DNA from: Mixophyes australis
Lineage: Eukaryota > Chordata > Amphibia > Anura > Limnodynastidae
Direction of reading: 5' to 3'
Length of the DNA stretch: 64,000 bases
Assembly (NCBI GenBank): GCA_036250195.1
Contig: JAVHZZ010000006.1
Coordinates: 163,239,224-163,303,223 of the forward strand
Within the stretch, counting starts at the first letter, position 1. Each line of letters begins with the position of its first letter. The translations under genes were made by a program, and so were the position numbers. Below the pieces are notes generated by a model. The model saw only the letters and a program-made list of their open reading frames with translations. It was not told the DNA's origin and made no database searches. Positions 22,673-33,220 of the stretch are shown piece by piece.

Positions 22673-25600
22673 CTAATATTGTGGCATTTCTGGTTGTGGA
22701 GTGGTTTGGTTACCAGGTGGGTATTCTATGTTGGGGTTACCCATAGGTTGAGCATGTTGTGTATTCTGTACCGGGTTTGGAGGGTTATTGTTGCCTAACA
22801 TGGGTTGCCCCCGCTGGTACATAGGATAATCTCCGTCATAATAGTAAGGACTTGGAGGAGGTGCCTGCACCCGTGAGAGGAGTCTGTCCATGAATCCCAT
22901 CAAACAGTCACGATTTTCGCGTAACACGTGTTCCTGCATGTTCATGATTTGCATGAGGAAAGAGTCCTGGAGATCCCGCTCATTGTCCATGAAACGCTGC
23001 AGTTGTGTATTCTTGTGTTCCCTCATGTTGCTCTCCATCTCCCGCAGTTGATCCATCATGACAGTTGTCATTGTTTTAGTTAATTGCTCCATTTTGTTGG
23101 GCCTTTTGCGTTTTTTAGGAACGTTGTAAACTGTACGTAGAAAAAAACACAGTACAACATACATTAGAATATATAATGTGGCAGAACAAAAAAGCAGTGT
23201 TGTAAGCTGATATGTGCTTGAGGCCTCCTCCCATTTGCCCAGTAGTTTTGCACTGCAACATATGCGTGTTAATGTTAATACTTTGGAGTGTATTATATTT
23301 GTCTTTTGGGCTTTTTGTTCATATAGTTCTCTTTTTTAAGTTATGTAGATATATTGGTAATTGGTTTGCATTTATGTTAATATACTTCTCTTTTTTTGGC
23401 AGTTATGTTCAAACATTTTTTTTTTTTTTTTTAAAGTTATGTAGATATATTTATTGGTGTTTGGCTTGCATTTCTGTTGATATAGTTCTCTGTTTTTGGC
23501 AGTTATGTTTATACAGTTCATTTTTTTTTTCCAATTATGTAGATATATTGGTATTAGAGATGGTCACTGACCCCCGTGTTTTGGTTTTGGATTCGGTTTT
23601 GGATCTGGATTACCGTCGTGTTTTGGTTTTGGTTTTGGTTTTGCAAAACCGCCATTGCGTGTTTTGGTTTTGGTTTTGGTTTTGGTTTTGTTTGGTTTTG
23701 TTTTGCTATTTTTTTGGAAAATCCATGTTTTTGGGCCTAAATTAACCCAATTTAGTGCTCCAACTGTTTTAGAGACAAGTAATCTAATTGTTGATGTAAT
23801 AAATCATCCAAAAAAACAGTTTAATTCTTCGTTGGTAGGCCTTCATTTATTGGCAATGCAGCCATCGTCTTTGAATGTATATTACACCCTGCACTTATAG
23901 TTAAATATGTAAAGAAATGGAAAAAGCCAGTTTGGTTTCTGTCTCTCTAGGCCCCCCTCCACTTGTATAAAATACCAAAAAATTCAGCCATTATAGACTG
24001 TACAATATTAATTGACATGGAGAAAGCCAGTTTGGTTTCTGTCTCTCTAGGCCCCCCTCCACTTGTATAAAATACTAATAAATTCAGCCGTTATATACTG
24101 TACAATATAAATTGAAATGGACAAAGGCAGTTTGGTATCTGTCTGTATCAGATCCTCTCTCCACTAGGAGTAAAATAGAAAACTATTCAGCCGTTATATA
24201 ATCTAGAATATAAATAGAAATTGAGAAAGGCAATTTGGTATCTGTCTGCATCATAATCATCAACATCATCATTAGCGCCCTCGTCGCCTACACAAATCTC
24301 CCCCTCATCCTCTTCTAATTCCAAAGTGGCATCCTCAATTTGGGTATCACCGGCTACACTCGGGCTATTAAGGCACACATCAGCAGAATGCTCACGATTA
24401 GACATCCCACTGTTGGATGGACTCTCCACAGGGATTGTTGTCATTTGTGAATCAGAGCAAATATTCTCCTGTAATGCCTCACTGTTATCTTGCAGCTCGG
24501 CTTTGACGCGTAACAGTAGTTGTGCACCAATTGTAGGCTGGGTAACTTTTTGGGATCTGCCACTAATAGCCAAAGGTGAAGGCCTCATTCTCTCTTTGCC
24601 ACTGCGTGTGTAGAATGGCATGCTTGCAATTTTTTTTTTATCGTCACTTAACTTTTGCTCAGTTACACTTCTTTTTCGCTTCAATACAGTAAAAATTTTT
24701 TTGGTTTTTGTTTTTTGCACTAATTTGAAAACACTCTGTTGTTTGACATCGCCTTGGCCAGATGACGTACTGGGAACACTAACATCAGGACTGGTGACAG
24801 AACCTGGTTGCTCATTCAGATCATATGTGGACTGCTTTGAATCCATTCTGAGCGCAAACCACTGGGGAGTGCTAAAAATTATTTAGTAGATACTGCTGAC
24901 AGATATGACTTTTGACAGCCAGAAATATTAATGCACAATTAGGGAGGACACCCCAAAAACACTGAGGAGTGCTAAAAATTATTTAGTAGATACTGCTGAC
25001 AGATATGACTTTTGACAGCCAGAAATATTAATGCACAATTAGGGAGGACACCCCAAAAACACTGAGGAGTGCTAAAAATTATTTAGTAGATACTGCTGAC
25101 AGATATGACTTTTGACAGCCAGAAATATTAATGCACAATTAGGGAGGACACCCCAAAAACACTGAGGAGTGCTAAAAATTATTTAGTAGATACTGCTGAC
25201 AGATATGACTTTTGACAGCCAGAAATATTAATGCACAATTAGGGAGGACACCCCAAAAACACTGAGGAGTGCTAAAAATTATTTAGTAGATACTGCTGAC
25301 AGATATGACTTTTGACAGCCAGAAATATTAATGCACAATTAGGGAGGACACCCCAAAAACACTGAGGAGTGCTAAAAATTATTTAGTAGATACTGCTGAC
25401 AGATATGACTTTTGACAGCCAGAAATATTAATGCACAATTAGGGAGGACACCCCAAAAACACTGAGGAGTGCTAAAAATTATTTAGTAGATACTGCTGAC
25501 AGATATGACTTTTGACAGCCAGAAATATTAATGCACAATTAGGGAGGACACCCCAAAAGCACTGAGGAGTGCTACAAATTATTTAGTAGATACTGCTGAC

Positions 25601-27258
25601 AGATATGACTTTTGACAGCCAGAAATATTAATGCACAATTAGGGAGGACACCCCAAAAACACTGAGGAGTGCTAAAAATTATTTAGTAGATACTGCTGAC
25701 AGATATGACTTTTGACAGCCAGAAATATTAATGCACAATTATAGAGGACACCCCAAAAACACTGAGGAGTGCTAAAAATTATTTAGTAGATACTGCTGAC
25801 AGATATGACTTTTGACAGCCAGAAATATTAATGCACAATTAGGGAGGACACCCCAAAAACACTGAGGAGTGCTAAAAATTATTTAGTAGATACTGCTGAC
25901 AGATATGACTTTTGACAGCCAGAAATATTAATGCACAATTAGGGAGGACACCCCAAAAACACTGAGGAGTGCTAAAAATTATTTAGTAGATACTGCTGAC
26001 AGATATGACTTTTGACGGCCAGAAATATTAATGCACAATTAGGGAGGACACCCCAAAACACTGAGGAGTGCTAAAAATTATTTAGTAGATACTGCTGACA
26101 GATATGACTTTTGACAGCCAGAAATATTAATGCACAATTAGGGAGGACACCCCAAAAACACTGAGGTGTGCTACAAATTATTTAGTAGATACTGCTGACA
26201 GATATGACTTTTGACAGCCAGAAATATTAATGCACAATTATGGGGGACACCCCAAAAGCGCTGGGGAGTGCCAAATATGAAGAAAAAATAATAAACCTCT
26301 ATCCTCCTCTCTGCACTAGCGATTTTGGTTAGAGCAATTGCAAGAACAATATTGTATTCTCTGTCCCTGCTCTAATTAGCCTATGACTACACCCTGCTCT
26401 CTCCCTCTGTCAAATGGCGATGGATTGCTGTGGAGGCGTGTATTTATAAAGTTGAAGTATCGCGAGAACCGAGTCCCGAGATCCGACAACGTCACAATGA
26501 CGTTCGGCCTCGATTTGGATTCGGAATGGGCGGGAGAGTACCGAGCTGCTCAGCTCGGTACTCGGATACCCAAAGTTCGGGTGGGTTCGGTTCTCGGAGA
26601 ACCGGACCCGCCCATCTCTAATTGGTATGTATATATAGTTGGTTATTATGTGAGATTATTAAAGATACTTACTGTTGGAGCGTAAACTGGGACCTGGCGT
26701 AGACTTTGACACCGGCACTGGTTCTGGCTGCGTTTCTTGCGAAGTATCTGTAACGACTTGCGCAGCAGGGAATGGCTGTGAATCGTTCAATTCCTCCCAA
26801 GAAGTGTTGGTGTCATCTGTTGTGGCAGAGCACTCCAGTTCTGGGGTGTCTTCAATAGAATCTTCTATTATTACCGTTGCGGCCTCGCTTGTCTGTGTGC
26901 TCTCTGGTGGTGTTGGCATAGCCGCATCCACATTGCTAGAAGATGACAGTGCAATTGGATTTGTCAGAGGAGAATGTCCAAAGACCATATTGCACTGGTC
27001 ATAAAAGGGCCAGTCCATTCTTGCAGCGCCACTTTTGCGCCTGTTGTGGTCATGGACTTTAGTGTACTGCTTCCTCAGGGACTTCAATTTGTTCAGGACT
27101 TGTTGCTGTGTCCTCTTTATGCCACGTTGTGTGAGTATTTTGGCGATGTTGTAGTACACTGTGGCATCCTTCACAGTCCCAGTCACTTGCCTTCTAATTT
27201 CTTCCTCCCCTCTGACATTCAGCAGCTCACGCACCTCTTCCTCCATCCAGTGTGTCAT
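22673..27258 (-). CDS. Harbinger-associated Myb/SANT-like protein, two coding exons
   Basis: The gene starts at ATG 27258 (MTHWMEEEVREL). Coding exon 1 is 27258-26673, ending at the donor GTAAGTATC. Coding exon 2 is 23130-22673, starting after the acceptor CTACGTACAG. One base plus two bases restore a codon at the junction, giving about 347 residues with no internal stop. An acceptor-like TTTACAG just upstream of the ATG suggests a 5' untranslated exon. Residues 1-95 form a Myb/SANT-like trihelix domain (conserved Trp, KSLRKQY, WPFYDQCN). The middle is acidic and Ser/Thr-rich. The second exon starts with a basic PKKRKRPNK nuclear signal, followed by a Met/Gln/Glu-rich probable coiled coil and a Pro/Asn/Gln-rich tail. 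In this family the partner binds element ends and carries the transposase to the nucleus. A hAT element lies in the intron (23131-26672). Splicing past it is possible but unproven. Confidence 0.88.
23310..23554. repeat. Roughly 120-bp degenerate repeats in the Myb-like intron
   Basis: The words AGTTATGTAGATATATTGGT and TATAGTTCTCTTTTTTGGCAG recur two to three times with poly-T runs between. hAT element B1 inserted in the last copy. No coding content. Confidence 0.65.
24187..24846 (-). CDS. 219-aa N-terminal transposase-like protein of hAT B1
   Basis: An uninterrupted ORF from ATG 24846 begins MDSKQSTYDLNEQPG. It contains a basic segment (KTKKIFTVLKRKRS) and the motif ASMPFYTRSGKERMRPSP. This motif corresponds to NMPFTTRSGKERLRPWP in the family-A transposase. 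An acidic stretch follows and the protein ends in YDADRYQIAFLNFYLYSRL. It has no BED finger, no DDE domain and no hAT dimerisation domain. The acidic-plus-basic composition suggests a nuclear protein. Whether it is made, or acts as a regulator of transposition, is unknown. The B2 copy is broken (33221-33873). Confidence 0.6.
   Translation of the reverse strand: MDSKQSTYDLNEQPGSVTSPDVSVPSTSSGQGDVKQQSVFKLVQKTKTKKIFTVLKRKRSVTEQKLSDDKKKIASMPFYTRSGKERMRPSPLAISGRSQKVTQPTIGAQLLLRVKAELQDNSEALQENICSDSQMTTIPVESPSNSGMSNREHSADVCLNSPSVAGDTQIEDATLELEEDEGEICVGDEGANDDVDDYDADRYQIAFLNFYLYSRLYNG
24861..26272 (-). repeat. 100-bp satellite array of hAT B1, about 14 copies
   Basis: Units start at ACTGAGGAGTGCTAAAAATT and recur at exactly 100-base spacing (24961, 25061, 25161 and so on). 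They are nearly identical apart from single changes such as AGCACTG near 25558 and ATAGAGG at 25741. One base is missing after 26050. The homologous array in B2 is at 32107-33215 and is more diverged, so B1 has been homogenised recently or is younger. Confidence 0.95.
26441..26467 (-). promoter_or_regulatory. Putative B1 promoter: CGCG element and TATA box
   Basis: On the minus strand TCTCGCGA (26460-26467) is followed by TTTATAAATA (26441-26450). The spacing resembles that in family A. Use as a promoter is inferred. Confidence 0.5.
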
Positions 27259-27469
27259 AATTGCTGTAAATAAACACTGTTTTTGTGAAATAATAAAAGC
27301 AATTTTCTCCCAAAAAAAACGTTTCTGCTTCAGCTTGATGTTGAGTACACCATCCACCATCTCTCCTAAAAAGCTTCTACAATCTCCCACGGGCTTCCAC
27401 CGATGACATCATCCTCCAGAGACAGGCAGACAGCCAATGTTTTCTGTGCAACCTGGGTTGAAAAACCCG

Positions 27470-27661
27470 GGTTGCACCATTCATAGTGCAGGCAACCCGG
27501 GTCCGACCCAGGAATTACCCCTCGATAAATCCCGGGTTGAAGACCCGGGTTTTTAGACCCGGGATTTTGGACTTGTACCATTCATACTGCACCAAGACCC
27601 GGGTCGTTTGAGCTCGCCCCGGCAAAAACCCGGGATTTTGGTGCAGTATGAATGGGGTATT
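27470..27661. repeat. Harbinger right end with iterated terminal motif
   Basis: Copies of the CCATTCATACTGCACC motif or its complement lie near 27477, 27579 and 27642, separated by CCCGGG-containing palindromes such as AACCCGGGTT. It is the inverted counterpart of 20429-20590. Multiple sites at each end probably serve as binding sites for the transposase or Myb-like partner. That is an inference from family knowledge. Confidence 0.75.
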
Positions 27662-27664
27662 AAT

Positions 27665-28540
27665 AGTCAATTCAGAAAATCGGGGAAGCATGCTACATGC
27701 TTCCTGGTGAGAGGATTTAGCCATGTGAGCTTAATTTTTATTAACTGTGCTTGGTACTCAGTTCTTCATCACAAAACCTATTCATGCACATACATGCATG
27801 TGACTGATCTAATAAAAACTTGTTGATTGTCCGCAGATTGGACATTTGAAGGCTTATTGCAAAAAATAATATGATTGAGAATCAGAAATTTTAGCAAAAG
27901 TAAATGAGACACTGGATATTTGTAATGAAGAAAATAATTTTGAGACAAACTGTCAAAGCATTGATTGATACAGAGACTTTGTAACAACCAAAGAATTGTA
28001 GAACAAATTGAATAGAAGGTATTTTAAATTTGATATTCCTGGAAGAAAACCAAACTTTGTCCTTGGCTGCCATCTCAAATGATTTTATTCACTTTGACAC
28101 ATTTCATTAATTTAAAAAAGCGTTCCTTTATCGCTTTCACTATTTTCTAGTTTGCTTTACTGACAACTCCCTTTAGGTGCTGCAGGCTTTATAAGATGGA
28201 GGTTCAGGGGAAGATTTTAAATGGGACACCCTGAATATAAATTTGTATCACTAGTTTAGGGACTCACCTACAGGAGATGCCTTGACGTTGGCAGGTGATC
28301 TTAATCCCAATATAGCTATATTGTACACAAAATTCTCCTTTATGTACATGCAGACACATAGTGATTTAAAATAAACAGTCTACTACAATCCAAATATCAG
28401 AAAAGCCTTTAGAAGTTGGATTATCTTAAGGAAATCTATCAGTATAAGTGTCTATGGTTTATTGGAATGTGAATTAGAGGTACTGTAGGAGACTAATGAG
28501 AGACCATTCAAAAATAAAGTGAGCCAAACCTTAAAAACAC
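27665..28540. other. Non-coding DNA, nothing recognised
   Basis: AT-rich sequence with only short chance ORFs. No repeat termini or similarity to other parts of the window were found. Confidence 0.5.
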
Positions 28541-28543
28541 TTA

Positions 28544-28714
28544 GGGGTAAATTTATCAAGCTACAGGTTTGAAAAAGTGGAGATGTTGCTTGTAGCAACC
28601 AACCATATTCTAGCTGTCATTTTGTAGAATGTACTAAATAAATGATAACTACAATCTGGTTGCTATAGGTAACATCTTCACTTTTTCAAACCCGCAGCTT
28701 GATATATTTATCCT
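28544..28714. mobile_element. Foldback MITE, about 171 bp
   Basis: It is nearly palindromic. The left arm runs GGGGTAAATTTATCAAGC then a segment with GGTTTGAAAAAGTGGAGATG, GTAGCAACCAA and CTAGCTGTCATTT. The right arm is its reverse complement with substitutions, ending GCTTGATATATTTATCCT. TTA on both sides (28541-28543, 28715-28717) fits a 3-bp target duplication as in Harbinger-type MITEs. It has no coding capacity. Confidence 0.75.
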
Positions 28715-28717
28715 TTA

Positions 28718-29055
28718 GTGTTCACAGTAAAGAATAAAATATAAACTGCAAAATGTCATCTGGTGTATGTAGAGAAACCTCTAAACCTTCTTATTTTCCA
28801 TTTGTTCAATCCACCTCAATAAACATGCAATATAAAGTTGAAAAGCACACCTATAGTGTAAATTCTGTGACAAAAATAATGATAACAATAAGCTTAAGCA
28901 AAATTATAATTAGTGAATTTTTCACACTTTTTGTTCAAAAGGCACCCCAAGAGGGTGTCTCAATTTGTAGTCAGCTTACAAAATATTTCCTTTATTTAGA
29001 TGTTTTTAAAGTAATAAATGTTTACAGTGATACAAATACTTCTATCACTGTAAAT
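28718..29055. other. Non-coding DNA, nothing recognised
   Basis: AT-rich stretch with an uninterrupted 112-codon frame that has no recognisable motif and overlaps the start of the LINE fragment. I regard the frame as chance. Confidence 0.45.
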
Positions 29056-29059
29056 GTGT

Positions 29060-30180
29060 ATTTTATTTTATTTTCATTACCTGCAGCGTAGACATGCCCT
29101 TACATATCAGTTTTGTAGGATTGTGCCTCAGTTGCTGGACTCCCCATTGCAGAGCTTGGCACGTGGGTATGGGCAGGGCGATATCTGTCTTCTATGCGGT
29201 GATGCTTCCTCTATTATCTCTGAAGGGTCTAAACCCTCTTAAAGCTAAGTGGGAGATTGACGTAGGGGACATCTCTGATGAGCATTGAAACATTGCTATA
29301 GGTGGCATTAGAGAGGCCACCTCATGTCTACGGTTTCAGCAGTGGCATTTCTATATTTTGCATAGAGTGCATTTCAACCCTGATAGATTGCACAAGCTGG
29401 GGTGCCGTAATAGTTCCCCTGCCCAAAATGTAATGCTTCCTCCGGCACCTTCTGGCATATGCATTGGTTATGTCTTGAAGTGCATATCTTTTGGAGATCT
29501 GTATGGAATTGCATCTCCTCTACCCTAGAAATTACCACTGCTTTGTGTCCATGGGCCTGTCTTTTTGGGCTTATGCTGGTGGGGCACCTTAGTAAGCCAA
29601 TGTTAAGTATGTATTCAATTTAACATCACTTGCCAAGGTGATTATAGCACAGTGATGGATGGCGCCAGAACCTTCCAGTATACACACCTGATTTGCCCTG
29701 GTAAGTGACATCTGGAAGCATGAAAGATTTATGTATGAGAGTAGGGAAGTTCTGCACAAATAACATAAGGTTTGGCATCTCTGGTACATTTTGTCATTCA
29801 TCCCCACCAAGATGATGCTGATTTTGTAATGTAAGTGGGAGTTTTGTGGGTTGCCCCCCCCTGATATTCCCCTATATGCTACATAGATGTCCTCCAGCTG
29901 TCCGCAGCGCTAATATGTTACTTAAGAGGCAATCTGTTTAGTCGATTGGCTGGTACACGCTGTGAGATACCATGTTTGCTTCTAGAACTGTTGCCCAAGA
30001 TATTGGTTTCAAATTTTGATCTGACCAAAAGTTAATGTGTATATGCATTCACTATTCTATGTTCACACATCTTATTATAGGTAGGTTGATTAAGTTTAGC
30101 TAGTTAGATAATCAAGATATGTGTATGTTTTGTGTCTGTAATAAAAATCAATAAAATACTTTATTTAAATAAAAACAGAT
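29060..30180 (+). mobile_element. Degenerate LINE fragment, L1/Tx1-type ORF2 C-terminus and 3' end
   Basis: Translated pieces around 29240-29420 read KWEIDVGDISDEH, then after a stop NIAIGGIREATS, then FYILHRVHFNPDRLHKLG. This pattern (W-x-D, ILHR, TPxRLHK-like) is the one seen near the end of L1-clade ORF2 proteins. Reading frames are broken by stops and shifts. The segment ends in an AATAAAAATCAATAAAA tail near 30140, as expected for a LINE 3' end. The 5' boundary is approximate. Confidence 0.65.
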
Positions 30181-30369
30181 TTTAAAAAAAAGTGTGGCGT
30201 CTCCCTTCTAAACAGAGTTAACCCTAGTGCCTTAAGCCTACTGCTGGTTCCCATGAAAAAGGGGGGGGCAGCATGGGGTACCCTGATTTCACAGAAAAGA
30301 GCACTAGACCAACCAGCCGGGGTTGGTGGCACTATAGCAGGGGGACACATGGCAAGGGTCCCCCTGCCA

Positions 30370-30739
30370 CAGGGCCATCTTTCCCATTGGGCACAATGGG
30401 CAGGTGCCCGGGGGCCCTGCAGCCCAGGGGGGATGTCGGAGGCAGCACAAAAAAAAAACATGCAAAAAAAAAAGAAAAATTACTTACCTTGCAGTGAGCT
30501 GTCGATCCAGCTCCCTCCCTGGTCTCCTCCTCCATGCGGCGCTCACAGTGCATGTCGGGCGTGACATTATCACGCCCGCCCGACATCCATTGCGGAGCGC
30601 GACGGAGGAGGAGACCATGGAGGGAGCCGGATCGCCAGGTGACTGCAAGGTAAGTATTTTCTTCTTTTTTGTTTTGCAGGTTTTTTTTTGTGCTGCCTCT
30701 GACGGGCCCCCCTGGGCTGCAGGGCCCATATATACAATC

Positions 30740-30806
<67 letters not shown>

Positions 30807-30862
30807 GGGGCCCCGGTGCACTGCTTTGCCCGGGGGCCCAAAATGTTGTTAAGAGGGCCCTG
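30370..30862. mobile_element. hAT MITE, 493 bp, with (TA)n
   Basis: The ends are CAGGGCCATCTT and CAGGGCCCTCTT (other strand), with perfect 8-bp target duplications CCCTGCCA at 30362-30369 and 30863-30870. The interior carries a large palindrome (about 30478-30662): arms contain TACTTACCTTGCAGT and CTCCCTCC, and the centre is GGGCGTGACATTATCACGCCC. A (TA)n tract lies at 30745-30807. There is no ORF of interest. A related cassette occurs in the hAT MITE at 50595-51522. Confidence 0.93.
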
Positions 30863-31404
30863 CCCTGCCATAATGACAACCAACCCCAGCACAGGGCTGG
30901 ATTCCCTAATTGTGTGGGTTCCCCCTCTAGGAATACCCATCCCCATGCTAAAAGCACTAGTACTCTTCCTACACCCCTGGGGTGGTGGGTATATTGTAAT
31001 ACAGTGTGAAAAAAGAAAGAGATCGAAAAACACTATTTTAGTTTGTAGAACTACAAGTCCCAGCCAGTCTGGGCTACCATTAACAGTGGGAGCAGGCTGG
31101 TGCTTTTAGAACTACAAACACCAGCATACCCATGGAAGACAGGGCATGCTGGCACTTAGATAACCACAAGTACCACCATGCATTGACACCCAGAGCTCAC
31201 TGTTAAACCACATATATTTAATAAAAATAATCCATTTGATCTTCATCTGTATGGGATCCAATCTTATAAGCTTTTACTCCAATTAGGCTTGCAACCATAA
31301 CCAAAACCAAAGCAACATATTCCAAAGGTCCTGTTGCTGTCAAAAAAAAATTACATTCCAGGTCCTGGAGTGGTCCAAAAATTTAACCCCCACCCCAAAA
31401 AAAA

Positions 31405-31745
31405 TTATATTTCAAATGTCCATGTAAAGCATCTTCTTTTCTTCGTTCACAAAGACCCCATGATATTCAAAATATCCATGCAAACGATTTTCTTTCTTCG
31501 ATAACAAGGATCCCAGAATATTCCACAAGGACTTGAAAAATATCTTCTGTTCTTCAATCATAATAACCCCATAATATTCCAGCAGGATGCGGCTTGGCAA
31601 CATAAAAACCATAATAAACAAACACAATTTTTTCTATGAAAGACCATCTACTGCAGAATGAAATATAAACAGACGAGTGGTCTACTTATGCGGTACGAGG
31701 TTTCCCATCACAGTGTGGAAACCCCCGTACAGTATAAATAGACCT
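31405..31745. repeat. Three 60-bp repeats and a hairpin
   Basis: From about 31410 to 31600 a unit with TTCTTCGNT, CCCATGATATTC and CCATGC-like words occurs three times. From 31679 to 31743 the sequence folds back: GGTCTACTTATGCGGTACGA pairs with the reverse of CGTACAGTATAAATAGACC. Both lie inside the inverted-repeat element just left of hAT B2. No function is known. Confidence 0.6.
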
Positions 31746-31913
31746 TGCGTCTATTTCAACTAGAGATGGGCGGGTCCGGTTCCCCGAGAACCGAACCCAC
31801 CCGAACTTTCGGTATCCAAGTACCGAGCTGAGTAGCTCGGTACTCTCCCGCCCGCTCCGAATCCAAATCGAGGCCAAACGTCATTGTGACGTTGTCGGAT
31901 CTCGGGGCTCGAT

Positions 31914-31939
31914 TCTCGCGATACTTCAAGATTATAAAT
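31914..31939 (+). promoter_or_regulatory. Putative B2 promoter: CGCG element and TATA box
   Basis: TCTCGCGA (31914-31921) is followed by TTATAAAT (31932-31939), as in B1 on the other strand. Function is inferred from motif conservation between copies. Confidence 0.5.
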
Positions 31940-32106
31940 ACACGCCTCCACAGCAATCCATCGCCATTTGACAGAGGGAGAGAGCAGGGTGTAGTCACAG
32001 GCTGATTAGAGCAGGGACAGAGAATCCAATATTCTTTTTCCAATTGTTGTAACAAAAATCGCTAGAGAAGAGAGGAGGATAGAGGTTTTTTTTCTTTTCA
32101 ATATTT

Positions 32107-33215
32107 GGCACTCCCCAGTCCCCCCTAATTGTGCATAAATATTTCTGGCTGTCAAAATTGCTATCTGTCAGCAGTATCTACCAACTAATTTTTAGCACTC
32201 CCCAGTGCTTTTGGGGTGTCCCCCCTAATTGTGCATAAATATTTCTGGCTGTCAAAATTACTATCTATCAGCAGTATCTACCAACTAATTTTTAGCATTC
32301 CACAGTGCTTTTGGGGTGTCCCCCATAATTGTGCATAAATATTTCTGGCTGTCAAAATTGCTATCTGTCAGCAGTATCTACCAACTAATTTTTAGCACTC
32401 CCCAGTGCTTTTGGGGTGTCCCCCCTAATTGTGCATAAATATTTCTGGCTGTCAAAATTACTATCTATCAGCAGTATCTACCAACTAATTTTTAGCATTC
32501 CCCAGTGCTTTTGGGGTGTCCCCCATAATTGTGCATAAATATTTCTGGCTGTCAAAATTACTATCTGTCAGCAGTATCTACCAACTAATTTTTAGCACTC
32601 CCCAGTGCTTTTGGGCTGTCCCCCCTAATTGTGCATAAATATTTCTGGCTGTCAAAATTACTATCTATCAGCAGTATCTACCAACTAATTTTTAGCACTC
32701 CCCAGTGCTTTTGGGGTGTCCCCCCTAATTGTGCATAAATATTTCTGACTGTCAAAATTACTATCTGTCAGCAGTATCTACCAACTAATTTTTAGCACTC
32801 CCCAGTGCTTTTGGGGTGTCCCCCCTAATTGTGCATAAATATTTCTGGCTGTCAAAATTACTATCTGTCAGCAGTATCTACCAACTAATTTTTAGCACTC
32901 CCCAGTGCTTTTGGGCTGTCCCCCCTAATTGTGCATAAATATTTCTGGCTGTCAAAATTACTATCTATCAGCAGTATCTACCAACTAATTTTTAGCATTC
33001 CCCAGTGCTTTTGGGGTGTCCCCCATAATTGTGCATAAATATTTCTGGCTGTCAAAATTACTATCTATCAGCAGTATCTACCAACTAATTTTTAGCATTC
33101 CCCAGTGCTTTTGGGGTGTCCCCCATAATTGTGCATAAATATTTCTGGCTGTCAAAATTACTATCTGTCAGCAGTATCTTACCAAATAATTTTTAGCACT
33201 ACAAGTGCTTTGGGC
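32107..33215 (+). repeat. 100-bp satellite array of hAT B2, about 11 copies
   Basis: Units contain CAGTGCTTTTGGGGTGTCCC, TAATTGTGCATAAATATTTC and AGCAGTATCTACCAACTAAT. The spacing is exactly 100 bases for most copies (CAGTGCTTTTGGGGTGTC at 32203, 32303, 32403). Alternating variants (CTATCTATCA/CTATCTGTCA and CCCCATAATT/CCCCCTAATT) suggest two- to three-unit amplification steps. Confidence 0.93.
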
Positions 33216-33220
33216 TGAGA

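Larger units (their letters stand above)
23555..26620 (-). mobile_element. hAT element B1, 3066 bp, non-autonomous
   Basis: It starts TAGAGATGG and ends CATCTCTA with perfect 8-bp target duplications ATTGGTAT at 23547-23554 and 26621-26628. One end is rich in TTTTGGTTTTGG words and the other is CpG-rich with CGGTTCTCGG palindromes. Between them lie a 219-codon ORF related to the N-terminus of the family-A transposase and a 1.4-kb array of exactly 100-bp units. There is no catalytic domain, so it depends on a transposase supplied elsewhere. It is inserted in the intron of the Harbinger Myb-like gene. Confidence 0.94.
20429..27661. mobile_element. PIF/Harbinger element with nested hAT, 7.2 kb
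   Basis: The ends are AATACCGCTTTCATACTGC and, on the other strand, AATACCCCATTCATACTGC, with an AAT on each side (20426-20428, 27662-27664) consistent with a 3-bp target duplication. The ends continue as CpG-rich sequence with CCCGGG words and further CATTCATACTGCA motifs. Inside are two divergent genes: a DDE transposase (plus, 20873-22356) and a Myb/SANT-like gene (minus, 27258-22673). This is the classical two-gene plan of Harbinger elements. A 3066-bp hAT element (23555-26620) sits in the intron of the Myb-like gene. Without it the element would be about 4.2 kb. Confidence 0.9.

Noticed and set aside
28753..29091. 112-codon ORF as a host gene
   Set aside because: AT-rich composition, no motif, no splice or promoter context, and overlap with the LINE remnant.
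30332..31109. ORFs of 103 to 233 codons on both strands with IYIYIY runs
   Set aside because: They cross the (TA)n tract and palindrome of the 493-bp hAT MITE. Equivalent ORFs on both strands are a sign of palindromic DNA and not of genes.
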